48,307 nucleotides of DNA from Chloroflexota bacterium (GTDB taxonomy: Bacteria; Chloroflexota; Anaerolineae; Promineifilales; Promineifilaceae): assembly GCA_022616275.1 (NCBI GenBank), contig JAKEFB010000190.1:1-48307 (forward strand), in the 5' to 3' direction. Of the stretch, positions 8,947-16,480 are shown in pieces; position 1 is the stretch's first letter, and each line of letters starts with the position of its first letter. The notes below the pieces were generated by a model. It did not search any database and was not told the origin of the DNA. It was given only the letters and a program-made list of their open reading frames with translations. The translations under genes and the position numbers were made by a program.

Positions 8947-10221
8947 TCATAGGGGAGAGGGTTGGGGGTCGCCGTAGCTCCACACTCGACGCATTTGTTG
9001 CCAATCACCGGCTGTTATCGTGGGTTCTGTCGGTGCCCGGCCGGCGTGGGCGTCAATCAACGTTTGCGCCACCCATAATAAACGGCGCGGTGATTGATGC
9101 GCTGAACCAACGATGGCACGATCAAGTTGCTCTGCAACTTCCCGGCTGGCCAATGTGTCAAATCCCCGTATCCAACTCCTCCCGGCACTCCGAAAGCGGT
9201 TTTCAATCAAATTTTGTAACGCTGCTGGATCATCCCAGGTAATTATGCCAGAGAAAACCTTCTCTGGCAATACCCCAGGTGGCAGCTTTTCGACAACCGA
9301 TTGTAAACGCTGCGGCAGGAAGAATTTTAAGGATAAGGGGAAAGGGGTGGATAGTGAGGATAAAGCCTTCAACAACAGTTGAACGTACGTCCCGACTTGA
9401 AGCGCTTGCTGCTCGGTAACATCCACGACGTCAACCAGCAGAAATGCCTGCTTAAAGCCTAGTTGTTGCGCCAGGGCCAGGCCACGCTGGAATTGTGATT
9501 CATCATTCTGCTTTAGTGAACTTATAGTGCTTTTAGCCGCGATCAATTCTCTCAAAAAATGATTTAACCCGGCCGTCAACGGCGCATAGCGAACAACAGC
9601 CCGTTTCCAGGTAGCCCACCAGGTTGAAACGTCTGTTTTCTGTGAGGACTGCTCTCTCAGCAGGTGGCGACTTAAGTTGCGGTGAAAGGAGGGTATATTG
9701 GCTTGCCAGTATTGTCCCAACGCTTCAAGGATGTTTGCTTCCACTGTAGAGCCAAACGCATTGAACTGCTCTAAGAACTGAACAAATAAGTCTGTGGCCA
9801 GCGCCTGTGATAAATCTATCCAGGGCGGTTGGTTGGTTAGATCGGTCTGCTTACCTTTACCAATGGTATGGGAAATAACAAGGGTCCGGTCCGGTATAGC
9901 CCGGCACAAGGCTTCAAGTTGATACCGCAACGTCGTTTTGCCACTGCCTGCCTGTCCATAGATGAAGGCTGCCTCCGGCTCTTTTAACCTATCCAGCAAC
10001 GGCTGTCCGCCAGATGCAGGGTGCTGCTCCACAACGTATGGTGGCTCTACAAAGTAAGAGAAAAAGGGTGGATCTTCCGGCGTTACCTGAAGTTCTAACT
10101 CGGCCGTTGCATAGGCAAACGGATCATGCTTAAGCTTAAGTGTTCCTTTCAGGTATCGTTCTCGCCTTGAACTCTTAAATGCCTCTCCAACCTCTTCCCG
10201 GCTTGCCCTATTCGTATTCAT
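8947..10221 (-). CDS. P-loop ATPase, second gene of the STAND locus
   Basis: A 424-residue AAA/STAND-like ATPase related to the gene at 10559-11872. It opens with K-H-D-P-F-A-Y-A-x-A-E-L-E, followed by Walker A G-Q-A-G-S-G-K-T-T and a Walker B-like strand (F-L-L-V-D-V-V-D). Unlike its neighbour it has no recognisable winged-helix C-terminus. The start is uncertain. ATG 10221 is chosen for its codon, but an in-frame TTG at 10257 adds 12 residues and has purine-rich sequence upstream; neither has a clean Shine-Dalgarno site. About 300 bases separate it from the first gene, so it may have its own promoter. The next gene starts 30 bases after its stop. Confidence 0.75.
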   Translation of the reverse strand: MNTNRASREEVGEAFKSSRRERYLKGTLKLKHDPFAYATAELELQVTPEDPPFFSYFVEPPYVVEQHPASGGQPLLDRLKEPEAAFIYGQAGSGKTTLRYQLEALCRAIPDRTLVISHTIGKGKQTDLTNQPPWIDLSQALATDLFVQFLEQFNAFGSTVEANILEALGQYWQANIPSFHRNLSRHLLREQSSQKTDVSTWWATWKRAVVRYAPLTAGLNHFLRELIAAKSTISSLKQNDESQFQRGLALAQQLGFKQAFLLVDVVDVTEQQALQVGTYVQLLLKALSSLSTPFPLSLKFFLPQRLQSVVEKLPPGVLPEKVFSGIITWDDPAALQNLIENRFRSAGRSWIRGFDTLASREVAEQLDRAIVGSAHQSPRRLLWVAQTLIDAHAGRAPTEPTITAGDWQQMRRVWSYGDPQPSPL

Positions 10222-10331
10222 GACTACAGCTAAGGTGATAAAGTGATGAGATAACAAGGCTTCGACCTAACGGACCTCAGCCGGAAGGATGAAGAAAACG
10301 TCACTTTATGACCGTGGTGAATACATCTCAT

Positions 10332-10397
10332 TTAACCCTCTTGGTAGTTCCAAAAGTAACACGCCATAACGACAGATACCTTACATGAATCAAACAT
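10332..10397 (-). CDS. Possible 21-residue peptide, unknown
   Basis: ATG 10397 opens a 21-codon frame ending in TAA at 10332-10334, reading M-F-D-S-C-K-V-S-V-V-M-A-C-Y-F-W-N-Y-Q-E-G. AGAGGG stands about 9 bases before the start. It lies in the gap of a radical SAM-containing locus and has two Cys and aromatic residues, so it is worth noting as a possible peptide substrate, but it lacks the CACPD motif and such a frame can arise by chance. Confidence 0.15.
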   Translation of the reverse strand: MFDSCKVSVVMACYFWNYQEG

Positions 10398-10432
10398 AAA
10401 GCTCACACCCTCTAAAAATAAGACTTAAGTAC

Positions 10433-10442
10433 TACTGAAGTA
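10433..10442. promoter_or_regulatory. TACTRAAGTA palindrome, copy 1 (candidate operator)
   Basis: TACTGAAGTA, extended to CTACTGAAGTAG at 10432-10443, has 5-bp arms around a 2-base centre. The same 10-base word (R = A or G) occurs at 10540 and 10658. A plausible reader is the winged-helix ATPase encoded just upstream on the same strand. Confidence 0.45.
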
Positions 10443-10539
10443 GGACTAAATACAGCGTAAACAAAGTTTTGCGAACTTTTCACAAACTATTTCAAGCGGT
10501 TTGCAGTGATTAAAACTTGGGATTACTTACTTTACGGTG

Positions 10540-10549
10540 TACTAAAGTA
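10540..10549. promoter_or_regulatory. TACTRAAGTA palindrome, copy 2 (candidate operator)
   Basis: TACTAAAGTA lies 10 bases beyond the stop of the winged-helix ATPase gene, 98 bases from copy 1. The shared palindromic sequence suggests one regulator binding several sites. Confidence 0.45.
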
Positions 10550-10558
10550 GTGAAGGAT

Positions 10559-11872
10559 TTAAAGAATGAAATTCTCCAACCAATAGCCCTGGTCGCGGCG
10601 GTTATGCAAATATATATTCGTCCCCTTAACCGGTTCTAATTCTTCTCGCAAGCGGTTTACTAAAGTATTAAGGTTTTGCCCGCTTCCGCCCGCCACTTCA
10701 AGTAAAGCGTCTGGATTTGGCTGCCCTTTTAATTCAAACAGCTTCCTTAAAATCTCAAAAGGTTGTTTATGAAGGGTGCGAAATTGTGGCCCGCGCCAGA
10801 CACCCTGTTTATCTGGTTCTAACCGCAAAGGAATGTGCCGCTGATAGAAAACACGAATCGCCGCTTCTGAGTCCGATAACTTATCGTCACTCGGTTGGGC
10901 GCTGTACATAGCCAATAGGGCCTCGGCCCAGTTTAACCAACCAGACAGGGTTGACGTGCCATAAAGCTGCTCAATTTCTTCTTTTCCTCGCTTTAAGACA
11001 GTCGAATCTGCCAGGTGGTCCAAATTTGGGCATTCATTGTCAGTAGCTACCCGTAGATAGTGGCGCACGATGTGATCAACTGTTGCCTCAGAATAGTCTA
11101 GGCGTATCAAATTCAACCGGCCGCTAGTGGCAGCCACAATTTGCCTTTGAATAACATCCATTTCCGGTAAGGCTGCCCGGATCGCGTAGCCTGGCAATTC
11201 CATTAAATCTAGCCAGCTAAAGAGCGTAATGATGTCGTCAAGGTACTTGATAACATCTACTTGTTCCAAGTCAATCAATAACAAGGTTTGTTCATAGCCT
11301 AACGCTTGGGCTAATTCAACTAATTCCCCGAGTTGCCCCCATACGTCAGCTTCTTGGGTACCGCTCGGGTAAAAATCTTCTATGGTTGCTGGAATTTCCA
11401 TAGGAGTTTCTACTGATTGGTTCAGGCGATAACCCAGTCGAACCAAAGTCCGCCGGCGGAGGTGCTTTTCAACCAACCAAAACAGGAATTCCTTTTGGAT
11501 TGGATTCAACACAGTAAATTTTGTAGGGGCTTTCTCCAAACGTTCGGTTATTTCTGTAGCAGCAGCAGCCATTATCTGGCTGACATGGCCCAAACCGGGC
11601 ATCCAAGGACGCTTTCCTTGCGGCCAATTCTGTATAGGATAAGAAACTAGTAAAGTTCTATCAGCAACCGACTGCTTTAGAGCAGCTAGTGCGGTTGACT
11701 TACCGCTGCCCGAACCACCTGTGACAGCCGCCGAACCTTGAGTGCCAATAAAGCTTTCGATGGCCAGCGTTGGCACGAAACAATGCTGCCACCATTGGGT
11801 GTTCTCCTCTGGGGTGCGAACATGCGCTGGTAAAAAGGGCCAGCGATGATACTTAAAGCTCGTAGCCCTCAT
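10559..11872 (-). CDS. P-loop ATPase with C-terminal OmpR/PhoB-type winged helix
   Basis: 437 residues, probably the first gene of the locus. Walker A is G-G-S-G-S-G-K-S-T (residues 53-61) and the Walker B-like strand is T-L-L-L-I-D-L-E-Q-V-D near residue 207. The C-terminus (about 345-437) reads as a winged helix of the OmpR/PhoB type: I-L-R-K-L-F-E-L-K-G, L-N-T-L-V-N-R-L-R-E-E-L-E-P as recognition helix, and a wing ending R-D-Q-G-Y-W-L. This architecture, an NTP-controlled DNA binder, fits a regulator of the locus, and TACTRAAGTA palindromes lie at and after its 3' end. ATG 11872 has no Shine-Dalgarno site; a candidate promoter directly upstream would give a leaderless mRNA. Confidence 0.8.
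   Translation of the reverse strand: MRATSFKYHRWPFLPAHVRTPEENTQWWQHCFVPTLAIESFIGTQGSAAVTGGSGSGKSTALAALKQSVADRTLLVSYPIQNWPQGKRPWMPGLGHVSQIMAAAATEITERLEKAPTKFTVLNPIQKEFLFWLVEKHLRRRTLVRLGYRLNQSVETPMEIPATIEDFYPSGTQEADVWGQLGELVELAQALGYEQTLLLIDLEQVDVIKYLDDIITLFSWLDLMELPGYAIRAALPEMDVIQRQIVAATSGRLNLIRLDYSEATVDHIVRHYLRVATDNECPNLDHLADSTVLKRGKEEIEQLYGTSTLSGWLNWAEALLAMYSAQPSDDKLSDSEAAIRVFYQRHIPLRLEPDKQGVWRGPQFRTLHKQPFEILRKLFELKGQPNPDALLEVAGGSGQNLNTLVNRLREELEPVKGTNIYLHNRRDQGYWLENFIL
10658..10667. promoter_or_regulatory. TACTRAAGTA palindrome, copy 3, inside the winged-helix ATPase gene
   Basis: TACTAAAGTA lies within the 3' part of the coding region, 118 bases from copy 2. CAAGCGGTTT directly overlaps it (10649-10658) and also occurs at 10493-10502 in the gap, so more than the palindrome may be repeated. 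Confidence 0.35.
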
Positions 11873-11880
11873 GAAACTAT

Positions 11881-11909
11881 AGTGTACATATGACTTATGC
11901 CCTATACAA
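11881..11909 (-). promoter_or_regulatory. Candidate promoter of the STAND locus
   Basis: On the minus strand TTGTAT (11909-11904) and TACACT (11886-11881) are 17 bases apart, each 4/6 to the sigma-70 consensus. The -10 ends 8 bases before ATG 11872, so transcription would start at or next to the start codon. That fits the missing Shine-Dalgarno site. Confidence 0.35.
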
Positions 11910-11961
11910 GCAATCCAACCCAGCTCCTTAACAAATCCACCCTTCTATTCGTATTTACCCC

Positions 11962-11989
11962 TTGACAAATGCACCAGATTGAATAGAAT
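11962..11989 (+). promoter_or_regulatory. Promoter of the copper operon
   Basis: TTGACA (11962-11967, 6/6) and TAGAAT (11984-11989, 5/6) are 16 bases apart. The CsoR-type operator begins 11 bases downstream, at or just after the start point, so bound CsoR would block initiation or early elongation. Confidence 0.8.
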
Positions 11990-11999
11990 ACTAACTAGA

Positions 12000-12018
12000 T
12001 ACCCCCCCCAGGGGGGTA
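12000..12018 (+). promoter_or_regulatory. CsoR-type G-tract operator
   Basis: T-A-C8-A-G6-T-A at 12000-12018 is the TA-C-run/G-run-TA palindrome known for CsoR/RcnR repressors. It sits between the promoter and csoR, indicating autoregulation and copper-induced release. Confidence 0.85.
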
Positions 12019-12042
12019 GGGATATCAGGAGAAACGAGAAAG

Positions 12043-12321
12043 ATGGACGACACGACTAAACACGAAGTGGCTCGCCGGCTGGCCAGCGCGACCGGCCACC
12101 TGAAGGGGATTGAGAAGATGGTCAACGAGGATGCCTACTGCATTGACCTCATTCGCCAGATCCAGGCCGTCCAGGCGGCGCTCAGCAAGGTGAGCACGAT
12201 GATCCTGGACAACCACCTCCACCACTGCGTCACCACGGCTATCCAGGGTGAGGACCCGGCCGAGCGGGAGCGCGTGCTGCAAGAAGTGACCAGCGTCTTT
12301 GCCGTGTCGGCCAGGCCGTAA
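12043..12321 (+). CDS. csoR: CsoR-family copper-sensing repressor
   Basis: A 92-residue all-helical repressor (formerly DUF156) that binds the G-tract operator and releases it when it binds Cu(I). The copper ligands are in place: C33, H58 and C62 show the C-x24-H-x3-C spacing of CsoR (C36/H61/C65 in the Mycobacterium protein). The early G-H-L-K-G-I-E motif is also typical. Start ATG 12043 follows AGGAGA at a suitable distance. The gene heads an operon with a copper chaperone and two copper ATPases, with its operator directly upstream, so copper is a better assignment than nickel or formaldehyde, the other ligands of this family. Confidence 0.93.
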   Translation: MDDTTKHEVARRLASATGHLKGIEKMVNEDAYCIDLIRQIQAVQAALSKVSTMILDNHLHHCVTTAIQGEDPAERERVLQEVTSVFAVSARP

Positions 12322-12324
12322 ACT

Positions 12325-12401
12325 GTAGTTGTGTGATTATGTAGGTATGTAAAGCATCACGTAACTACACAACCACATAACTACATAACCACATACCTAT
12401 T
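12325..12401. repeat. Word-type palindromic spacer 1
   Basis: The spacer between csoR and the chaperone gene is made of short related words (GTAGTTGTGTG, TATGTAGGTATG) on the left and their approximate complements (AACTACACAACC, ACTACATAACC, CATACC) on the right. It folds as an imperfect hairpin. The layout is the same as at 12648 and 26481, but the sequence differs. Confidence 0.6.
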
Positions 12402-12418
12402 CAAAGGAGAGTTTTACC

Positions 12419-12637
12419 ATGCCAAGCAAGACCTTTACCGTTCCCAAGATTCATTGTGGCCACTGCACTCATACCATTGAGATGGAAGTGGGTGATCTGC
12501 CGGGGGTCAAGAGTGTCAAGGCCGACCAGGACAGCCGGCAGGTGACGGTGGAGTGGGATTCCCCGGCCACCTGGGAGCAAATTGAGAAGACGTTGGTGGA
12601 GATTAACTACCCGCCGGCGCAGTTGATTCAGATTTAG
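12419..12637 (+). CDS. copZ: Copper chaperone-like HMA protein
   Basis: A 72-residue heavy-metal-associated domain with the metal site in I-H-C-G-H-C (Cys13 and Cys16). The usual Met before the first Cys is replaced by His, and an extra His lies between the cysteines. It should fold as beta-alpha-beta-beta-alpha-beta and pass Cu(I) to the N-terminal domains of CopA encoded next. Start ATG 12419 has AAAGGAGAG upstream. Its place between csoR and copA supports the copper role. Whether the His/Cys site prefers Cu(I) or also binds other metals cannot be told from sequence. Confidence 0.88.
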   Translation: MPSKTFTVPKIHCGHCTHTIEMEVGDLPGVKSVKADQDSRQVTVEWDSPATWEQIEKTLVEINYPPAQLIQI

Positions 12638-12647
12638 TGCGGTTGGC

Positions 12648-12704
12648 GGTTGATAGTTGATAGTTGGTAGCGAACTATCAACTGTCAACCATCAACTATC
12701 AACC
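12648..12704. repeat. Word-type palindromic spacer 2
   Basis: Tandem GTTGATA words on the left (12648-12665) are mirrored by ATCAACTATCAACC on the right (12691-12704). They form a long imperfect hairpin filling the gap between the chaperone gene and copA. Confidence 0.65.
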
Positions 12705-12716
12705 AATTAGGAACCG

Positions 12717-15224
12717 ATGTCCGAAAAGCAACTGACTTTGCCCGTCATAGGCATGACCTGCGCCAATTGTGTGGCCACGGTGGAGCGCAACGCTAAGAAA
12801 GTGGCTGGCGTCAGCGAGGCGGTGGTCAACTTCGCCAACGAGAAGGTAACGATCACTTACGACCCGGCCGTGGCCAGGCCGCAAGAGGTTATCGAGCGCA
12901 TCCACCGGGCCGGCTACCAGGTGCCGACGGCCACCGTCGTGCTGCCGCTGCAAGGGATGACCTGCGCTAACTGCGCCAATACCATCCAGCGACGGCTGAA
13001 CAAGGTGGACGGCGTCCTGGAAGCGACGGTCAACTTGGCCAGCGAAAAGGCGACGGTGACCTACGCCGTGGGCGCGACCGGCCGGGCCGAGTTGGTAGCG
13101 GCCGTGCGCCAGGCCGGCTACGACGTGGTCGAAGCGCAGGGGGGAGAAGAGTTAGAAGACGCCGAAGCGGCCGCCCGCGAGGCGGAAATCCGCCACCAGT
13201 GGCGGCGCTTCATCGTCGGCGCGATCTTCTCTTTCCCCCTACTGATCCTGAGCATGGCCCGCGACTTTGGCCTGCTGGGCGCGTGGGGCCACGCCGGCTG
13301 GGTCAACTGGCTCTTCTTTCTCATGGCCACGCCGGTCCAGTTTTACGTCGGCTGGGACTATTACACCGGCGGCTACAAGAGCCTGCGCAACGGCAGCGCC
13401 AACATGGACGTGCTGGTGGCCATGGGCTCCTCGGCCGCCTATTTCTATAGCGTCGCCGTCCTCGTGGCCGTGAGCCTGCTTGGCTCCCACGCCCTGGGGA
13501 TGCACGTCTACTTTGAGACCTCGGCCGTCATTATTACCCTCATCGTCTTGGGCAAGTTGCTGGAAGCGCGAGCCAAGGGGCACACCAGCGAAGCGATCAA
13601 GAAGCTAATGGGGCTGCGGGCTAAGACGGCCCGCGTCGAGCGCAACGGCGTCGAACGCGACATTCCTATCGAGGAAGTGGTTACCGGCGACGTGGTCATT
13701 GTCCGGCCGGGGGAGAAAATCCCGGTGGACGGCCGGGTCGTCGAGGGCCGGTCGGCCGTGGACGAGAGCATGATTACCGGCGAAAGCCTGCCGGTGGATA
13801 AGAAGGCCGGCGACGAAGTTATCGGGGCGACGATCAACAAGCAGGGATTACTCAAATTTGAGGCCACCCGGGTCGGCCGGGAGACGGCGCTGGCCCAGAT
13901 TATCCGGCTGGTAGAACAGGCCCAGGGCAGCCGGGCGCCGATCCAACGGCTGGTAGACCAGGTCTCGGCCTATTTTGTGCCCATTGTCATTGGCCTTGCC
14001 CTGCTGACCTTTGCCGCCTGGCTCCTGAGTGGCGCCGGCTTCACCCCGGCCCTCATCCGGCTGATTGCCGTGCTGGTCATTGCCTGCCCCTGCGCCATGG
14101 GGCTGGCCACGCCAACCTCCATTATGGTCGGCGTGGGCAAAGGGGCCGAGCAGGGCATCCTGTTTAAGAACAGCGCCGCCCTGGAGCAGGCCCACAAAAT
14201 TAACGCCGTCATCCTCGACAAAACCGGCACCATTACCAAAGGTGAGTTGTCGGTCACCGACGTGGCCATTTCCGATTTTGGATTTTCGATTTTCGACTTA
14301 GATCCACAGTCAGCCGATCAATCCAAAATCCAAAATCTAAAATCTAAAATCCTCCACCTGGCTGCTTCGGCCGAGCGCGGCTCCGAACATCCATTGGGCG
14401 AGGCCATTGTCCGGGCGGCGCAAGAACAGGGGTTGGCCTTGAGCGCCCCGGCCGCTTTCGAAGCCATCGCCGGGCACGGCATCACCGCCCAGGTGGACGG
14501 CCGCCAGGTGTTAGTCGGCAATTTGCGCCTGATGCAGCGGGAAAAAGTGGCCCTCAACGGCCTGGGGCCAAAAGCCGAAGAATTGCAAAACCAGGCCAGG
14601 ACGGCCATGTGGCTGGCCGTAGACGGCCAGGCCAGCGCCGTCATTGGCGTGGCTGATACCATTAAGGAAAGCTCGAAAGAAGCCATTGCCACCCTGCGCC
14701 AACTGGGGCTGACAGTGGTGATGATTACCGGCGACAACGTAGCCACGGCCCAGGCCATTGCCGGCGAAGTGGGCGTGGACCGGGTGATGGCCGAGGTGTT
14801 GCCGGGCGACAAAGCCACCTACGTGGCCACATTGCAGGCAGAAGGGTACGTCGTGGCCATGGTCGGCGACGGGATTAACGATGCCCCGGCGCTGGCCCAG
14901 GCCGACGTAGGCCTGGCCATCGGCACCGGGACGGACGTGGCCATGGAGACGGCCGACGTGACCCTGATGCGGGGCGACCTGCGCAGCGTGCCCCAGGCGA
15001 TCAAACTGTCCAGGGCGACGATGCGGAATATCAAACAAAACCTGGCCTGGGCCTTCGGCTATAACGTGGCCCTCATCCCGGTAGCGGCTGGCGTCCTGGC
15101 TCCTTTCGAGTGGGCGCCCGCTTTTCTACGCCAGTTGCACCCCATCCTGGCCGCCGGAGCAATGGCCTTCTCCAGCATCAGTGTGGTATCGAATGCGTTG
15201 CGGCTTAGAGGGTTGCGGTTGTAG
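12717..15224 (+). CDS. copA: Cu(+)-exporting P1B-type ATPase
   Basis: An 835-residue pump that exports Cu(I) from the cytoplasm using ATP. Two N-terminal HMA domains each carry G-M-T-C-A-N-C (residues 13-19 and 79-85). Next come membrane helices, an actuator domain with T-G-E-S, the transmembrane metal site C-P-C (V-I-A-C-P-C-A-M-G), the phosphorylation motif D-K-T-G-T, the nucleotide-domain S-E-H-P-L-G, and the hinge G-D-G-I-N-D-A-P. All key residues are present. Oddity: between [10 protein letters not shown] and H-L-A-A-S-A-E-R-G the protein carries about 25 extra residues (S-D-F-G-F-S-I-F-D and so on) encoded by a palindromic element at 14274-14350, in frame. The start has only AGGA nearby. 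It is the core of the copper operon. Confidence 0.95.
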   Translation: MSEKQLTLPVIGMTCANCVATVERNAKKVAGVSEAVVNFANEKVTITYDPAVARPQEVIERIHRAGYQVPTATVVLPLQGMTCANCANTIQRRLNKVDGVLEATVNLASEKATVTYAVGATGRAELVAAVRQAGYDVVEAQGGEELEDAEAAAREAEIRHQWRRFIVGAIFSFPLLILSMARDFGLLGAWGHAGWVNWLFFLMATPVQFYVGWDYYTGGYKSLRNGSANMDVLVAMGSSAAYFYSVAVLVAVSLLGSHALGMHVYFETSAVIITLIVLGKLLEARAKGHTSEAIKKLMGLRAKTARVERNGVERDIPIEEVVTGDVVIVRPGEKIPVDGRVVEGRSAVDESMITGESLPVDKKAGDEVIGATINKQGLLKFEATRVGRETALAQIIRLVEQAQGSRAPIQRLVDQVSAYFVPIVIGLALLTFAAWLLSGAGFTPALIRLIAVLVIACPCAMGLATPTSIMVGVGKGAEQGILFKNSAALEQAHKINAVILDKTGTITKGELSVTDVAISDFGFSIFDLDPQSADQSKIQNLKSKILHLAASAERGSEHPLGEAIVRAAQEQGLALSAPAAFEAIAGHGITAQVDGRQVLVGNLRLMQREKVALNGLGPKAEELQNQARTAMWLAVDGQASAVIGVADTIKESSKEAIATLRQLGLTVVMITGDNVATAQAIAGEVGVDRVMAEVLPGDKATYVATLQAEGYVVAMVGDGINDAPALAQADVGLAIGTGTDVAMETADVTLMRGDLRSVPQAIKLSRATMRNIKQNLAWAFGYNVALIPVAAGVLAPFEWAPAFLRQLHPILAAGAMAFSSISVVSNALRLRGLRL
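14274..14350. repeat. Palindromic word element inserted in frame within copA
   Basis: GATTTTGGATT at 14274-14284 is exactly mirrored by AATCCAAAATC at 14320-14330, and further GATTTTCG/CTAAAATC words flank it. Local composition drops to AT-rich inside a GC-rich gene. The reading frame stays open through the element. Confidence 0.75.
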
Positions 15225-15232
15225 GTCGGAGA

Positions 15233-15772
15233 TTGGAGATTAGAGATTGGGGTGTAGGGGTGTGGTTGGCTCTGGCTGCGCTGGCGCTGTTGGTGGGCTG
15301 CCGGGCGGAGGGGGCGGCCACGCCGGCCGGAGGGCTGGTGCAGACGGTGCCTTCGATTGGCGAGCTGATGGGTACGCCTCGAGCGACTATCCCACCCCTG
15401 CCGGCGTTGGACCCGGCGGCCGTGGCTCAGGGGAAGGTTGTTTATGACCAGCATTGCGCGACCTGCCACGGGGTAAACCTGGAAGGCCAGCCCAACTGGC
15501 AAGAACCAAACCCCGACGGCTCCTTCCGCGCCCCACCGCACGACGCCAGCGGCCACACCTGGCACCACAGTGACGCGCTATTGATTGAGACGATCAGGCT
15601 AGGCGGGATGCGGCTACCGCCGGAGATCGGCGGCCGCAGCGACATGCCGGCTTTTGGCCAGACGCTGACCGACGAGGAAATTGCTGCCGTCCTGGCCTAC
15701 ATCAAGAGCGCCTGGCCGGCCGACATCCGTGCCGCCCAATGGGAGATGACGATCCTCTCTGGCGAGCAATAG
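15233..15772 (+). CDS. Class I c-type cytochrome lipoprotein
   Basis: A predicted exported single-haem cytochrome c of up to 179 residues. The N-terminus is a short hydrophobic segment ending L-L-V-G-C, a lipobox, so it is probably lipid-anchored outside the membrane. The haem motif is C-A-T-C-H, with D-M-P-A-F-G providing the likely Met axial ligand and a final A-Y-I-K helix. This is the usual cytochrome c order. The start is unsure: TTG 15233 gives the longest signal peptide, while GTG 15260 has a G-rich upstream stretch but leaves a signal without basic residues. The first codons lie in GATTGGAGATTAGAGATT word repeats. It follows copA by 8 bases, so it probably belongs to the copper operon, perhaps in copper redox chemistry. 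Confidence 0.82.
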   Translation: MEIRDWGVGVWLALAALALLVGCRAEGAATPAGGLVQTVPSIGELMGTPRATIPPLPALDPAAVAQGKVVYDQHCATCHGVNLEGQPNWQEPNPDGSFRAPPHDASGHTWHHSDALLIETIRLGGMRLPPEIGGRSDMPAFGQTLTDEEIAAVLAYIKSAWPADIRAAQWEMTILSGEQ

Positions 15773-15774
15773 GG

Positions 15775-15780
15775 TATAAT
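15775..15780 (+). promoter_or_regulatory. Candidate -10 element inside the copper operon
   Basis: A perfect TATAAT lies just after the cytochrome stop codon. No good -35 is visible at 16-18 bases upstream. Transcription from it would start near 15787, exactly where the three-way-junction element begins. Confidence 0.35.
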
Positions 15781-15787
15781 CCTTCTG

Positions 15788-15842
15788 AGGTGACTGTCAC
15801 TTGCGGAAGTGACAGGCTTTGCAAGGCAAAGCTCAGTCACCT
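15788..15842 (+). other. Perfect three-way-junction element in the DUF3105 leader
   Basis: The outer stem AGGTGACTG (15788-15796) pairs with CAGTCACCT (15834-15842). Inside are hairpin TCACTT-gcgg-AAGTGA (15797-15812) and hairpin GCTTTGC-aag-GCAAAGC (15816-15832), joined by linkers CAG and T. All 22 base pairs are Watson-Crick. It could be a structured RNA leader, a cruciform-forming repeat, or both. The GTGACTGTCACTT word resembles palindromes I recall from other Chloroflexota intergenic regions. Confidence 0.6.
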
Positions 15843-15877
15843 GACACCATATGAAGATCAAGGAAGGAGACGGGTTC

Positions 15878-16477
15878 GTGAATAAAACAACCAGCCAGCG
15901 GGTGAGTCGTAAAGAACAGCGCCGGCAGCAAGTGGAGCAGCAAAAGCGCCGGCGCAACAGGATTATCGGTGGCGTCGTGGCCGCCGTGGTCGTCGTGGTC
16001 GTCGGGGTGCTGGCCGTAAACCTGATTAGGGCCAACATTGAAGGCGTTATTGATTTTGGCCCCCAGGAACAGGATCACGACGAGGGCGTGGTCATTGAGG
16101 TCGAGAGTCTGCCGCCGGTAGGTGGGGTCCACAGTCCACAGTGGCAAAACTGCGGTATTTACACCGAGCCGGTCGAGGCCAAGTACGCCATTCACTCCAT
16201 GGAACATGGCGCAGTCTGGATTGCCTATAACCCAGAGCTGCCGGCCGGGGACGTGGCCCAACTGCAAGAGTTGGTGCGCGGCCAGACGTACATGCTACTC
16301 AGCCCTTACCCGGGCCTGGCCAGCAATATTGTTCTGACGGCCTGGGGCGTCCAGCTTGAGGTAGAGTCGGTGGACGACGAGCGCATCGAACGGTTCATCG
16401 GCACCTACCGCCTGGGCAGCCAGACGCCGGAGTTCGGCGCGCCCTGTACGGAGGGAGTTGGCGCGCCTCAAGGGTAG
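15878..16477 (+). CDS. DUF3105 membrane-anchored extracytoplasmic protein (copper locus copy 1)
   Basis: 199 residues. A basic N-terminus (R/K/Q-rich, about residues 8-30) precedes one transmembrane helix (about 31-51), then the DUF3105 domain outside the membrane. Conserved blocks are P-P-V-G-G-V-H, W-Q-N-C-G-I-Y, H-S-M-E-H-G-A-V-W-I and L-S-P-Y-P-G-L, and the protein ends near a second Cys (A-P-C). The His, Cys and Met residues could bind metal, but no biochemical role is known to me for the family. GTG 15878 is preferred over ATG 15851 because AAGGAAGGAGAC ends 5 bases before it. Three bases separate its stop from the CPH ATPase start, so the two are co-translated, which suggests a copper-related function. 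Confidence 0.88.
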   Translation: MNKTTSQRVSRKEQRRQQVEQQKRRRNRIIGGVVAAVVVVVVGVLAVNLIRANIEGVIDFGPQEQDHDEGVVIEVESLPPVGGVHSPQWQNCGIYTEPVEAKYAIHSMEHGAVWIAYNPELPAGDVAQLQELVRGQTYMLLSPYPGLASNIVLTAWGVQLEVESVDDERIERFIGTYRLGSQTPEFGAPCTEGVGAPQG

Positions 16478-16480
16478 ATA

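Larger units (their letters stand above)
10258..10558. other. AT-rich regulatory gap between the two P-loop ATPase genes
   Basis: This 301-base gap is much more AT-rich than the flanking genes. It holds two of the three TACTRAAGTA palindromes and a 21-codon open frame listed separately. No convincing -35/-10 pair could be chosen by eye for the downstream gene, and no terminator hairpin was seen after the upstream gene, so read-through is possible. Confidence 0.6.

Noticed and set aside
10493-10658. CAAGCGGTTT direct repeat at 10493 and 10649
   Set aside because: Only two copies, and no wider similarity; noted with the palindrome but not claimed as an element on its own.
13239-15038. Long open frames on the minus strand of copA
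   Set aside because: They mirror the GC-rich coding strand; composition is His/Gly/Ala-rich with no domain, as expected for antisense frames.
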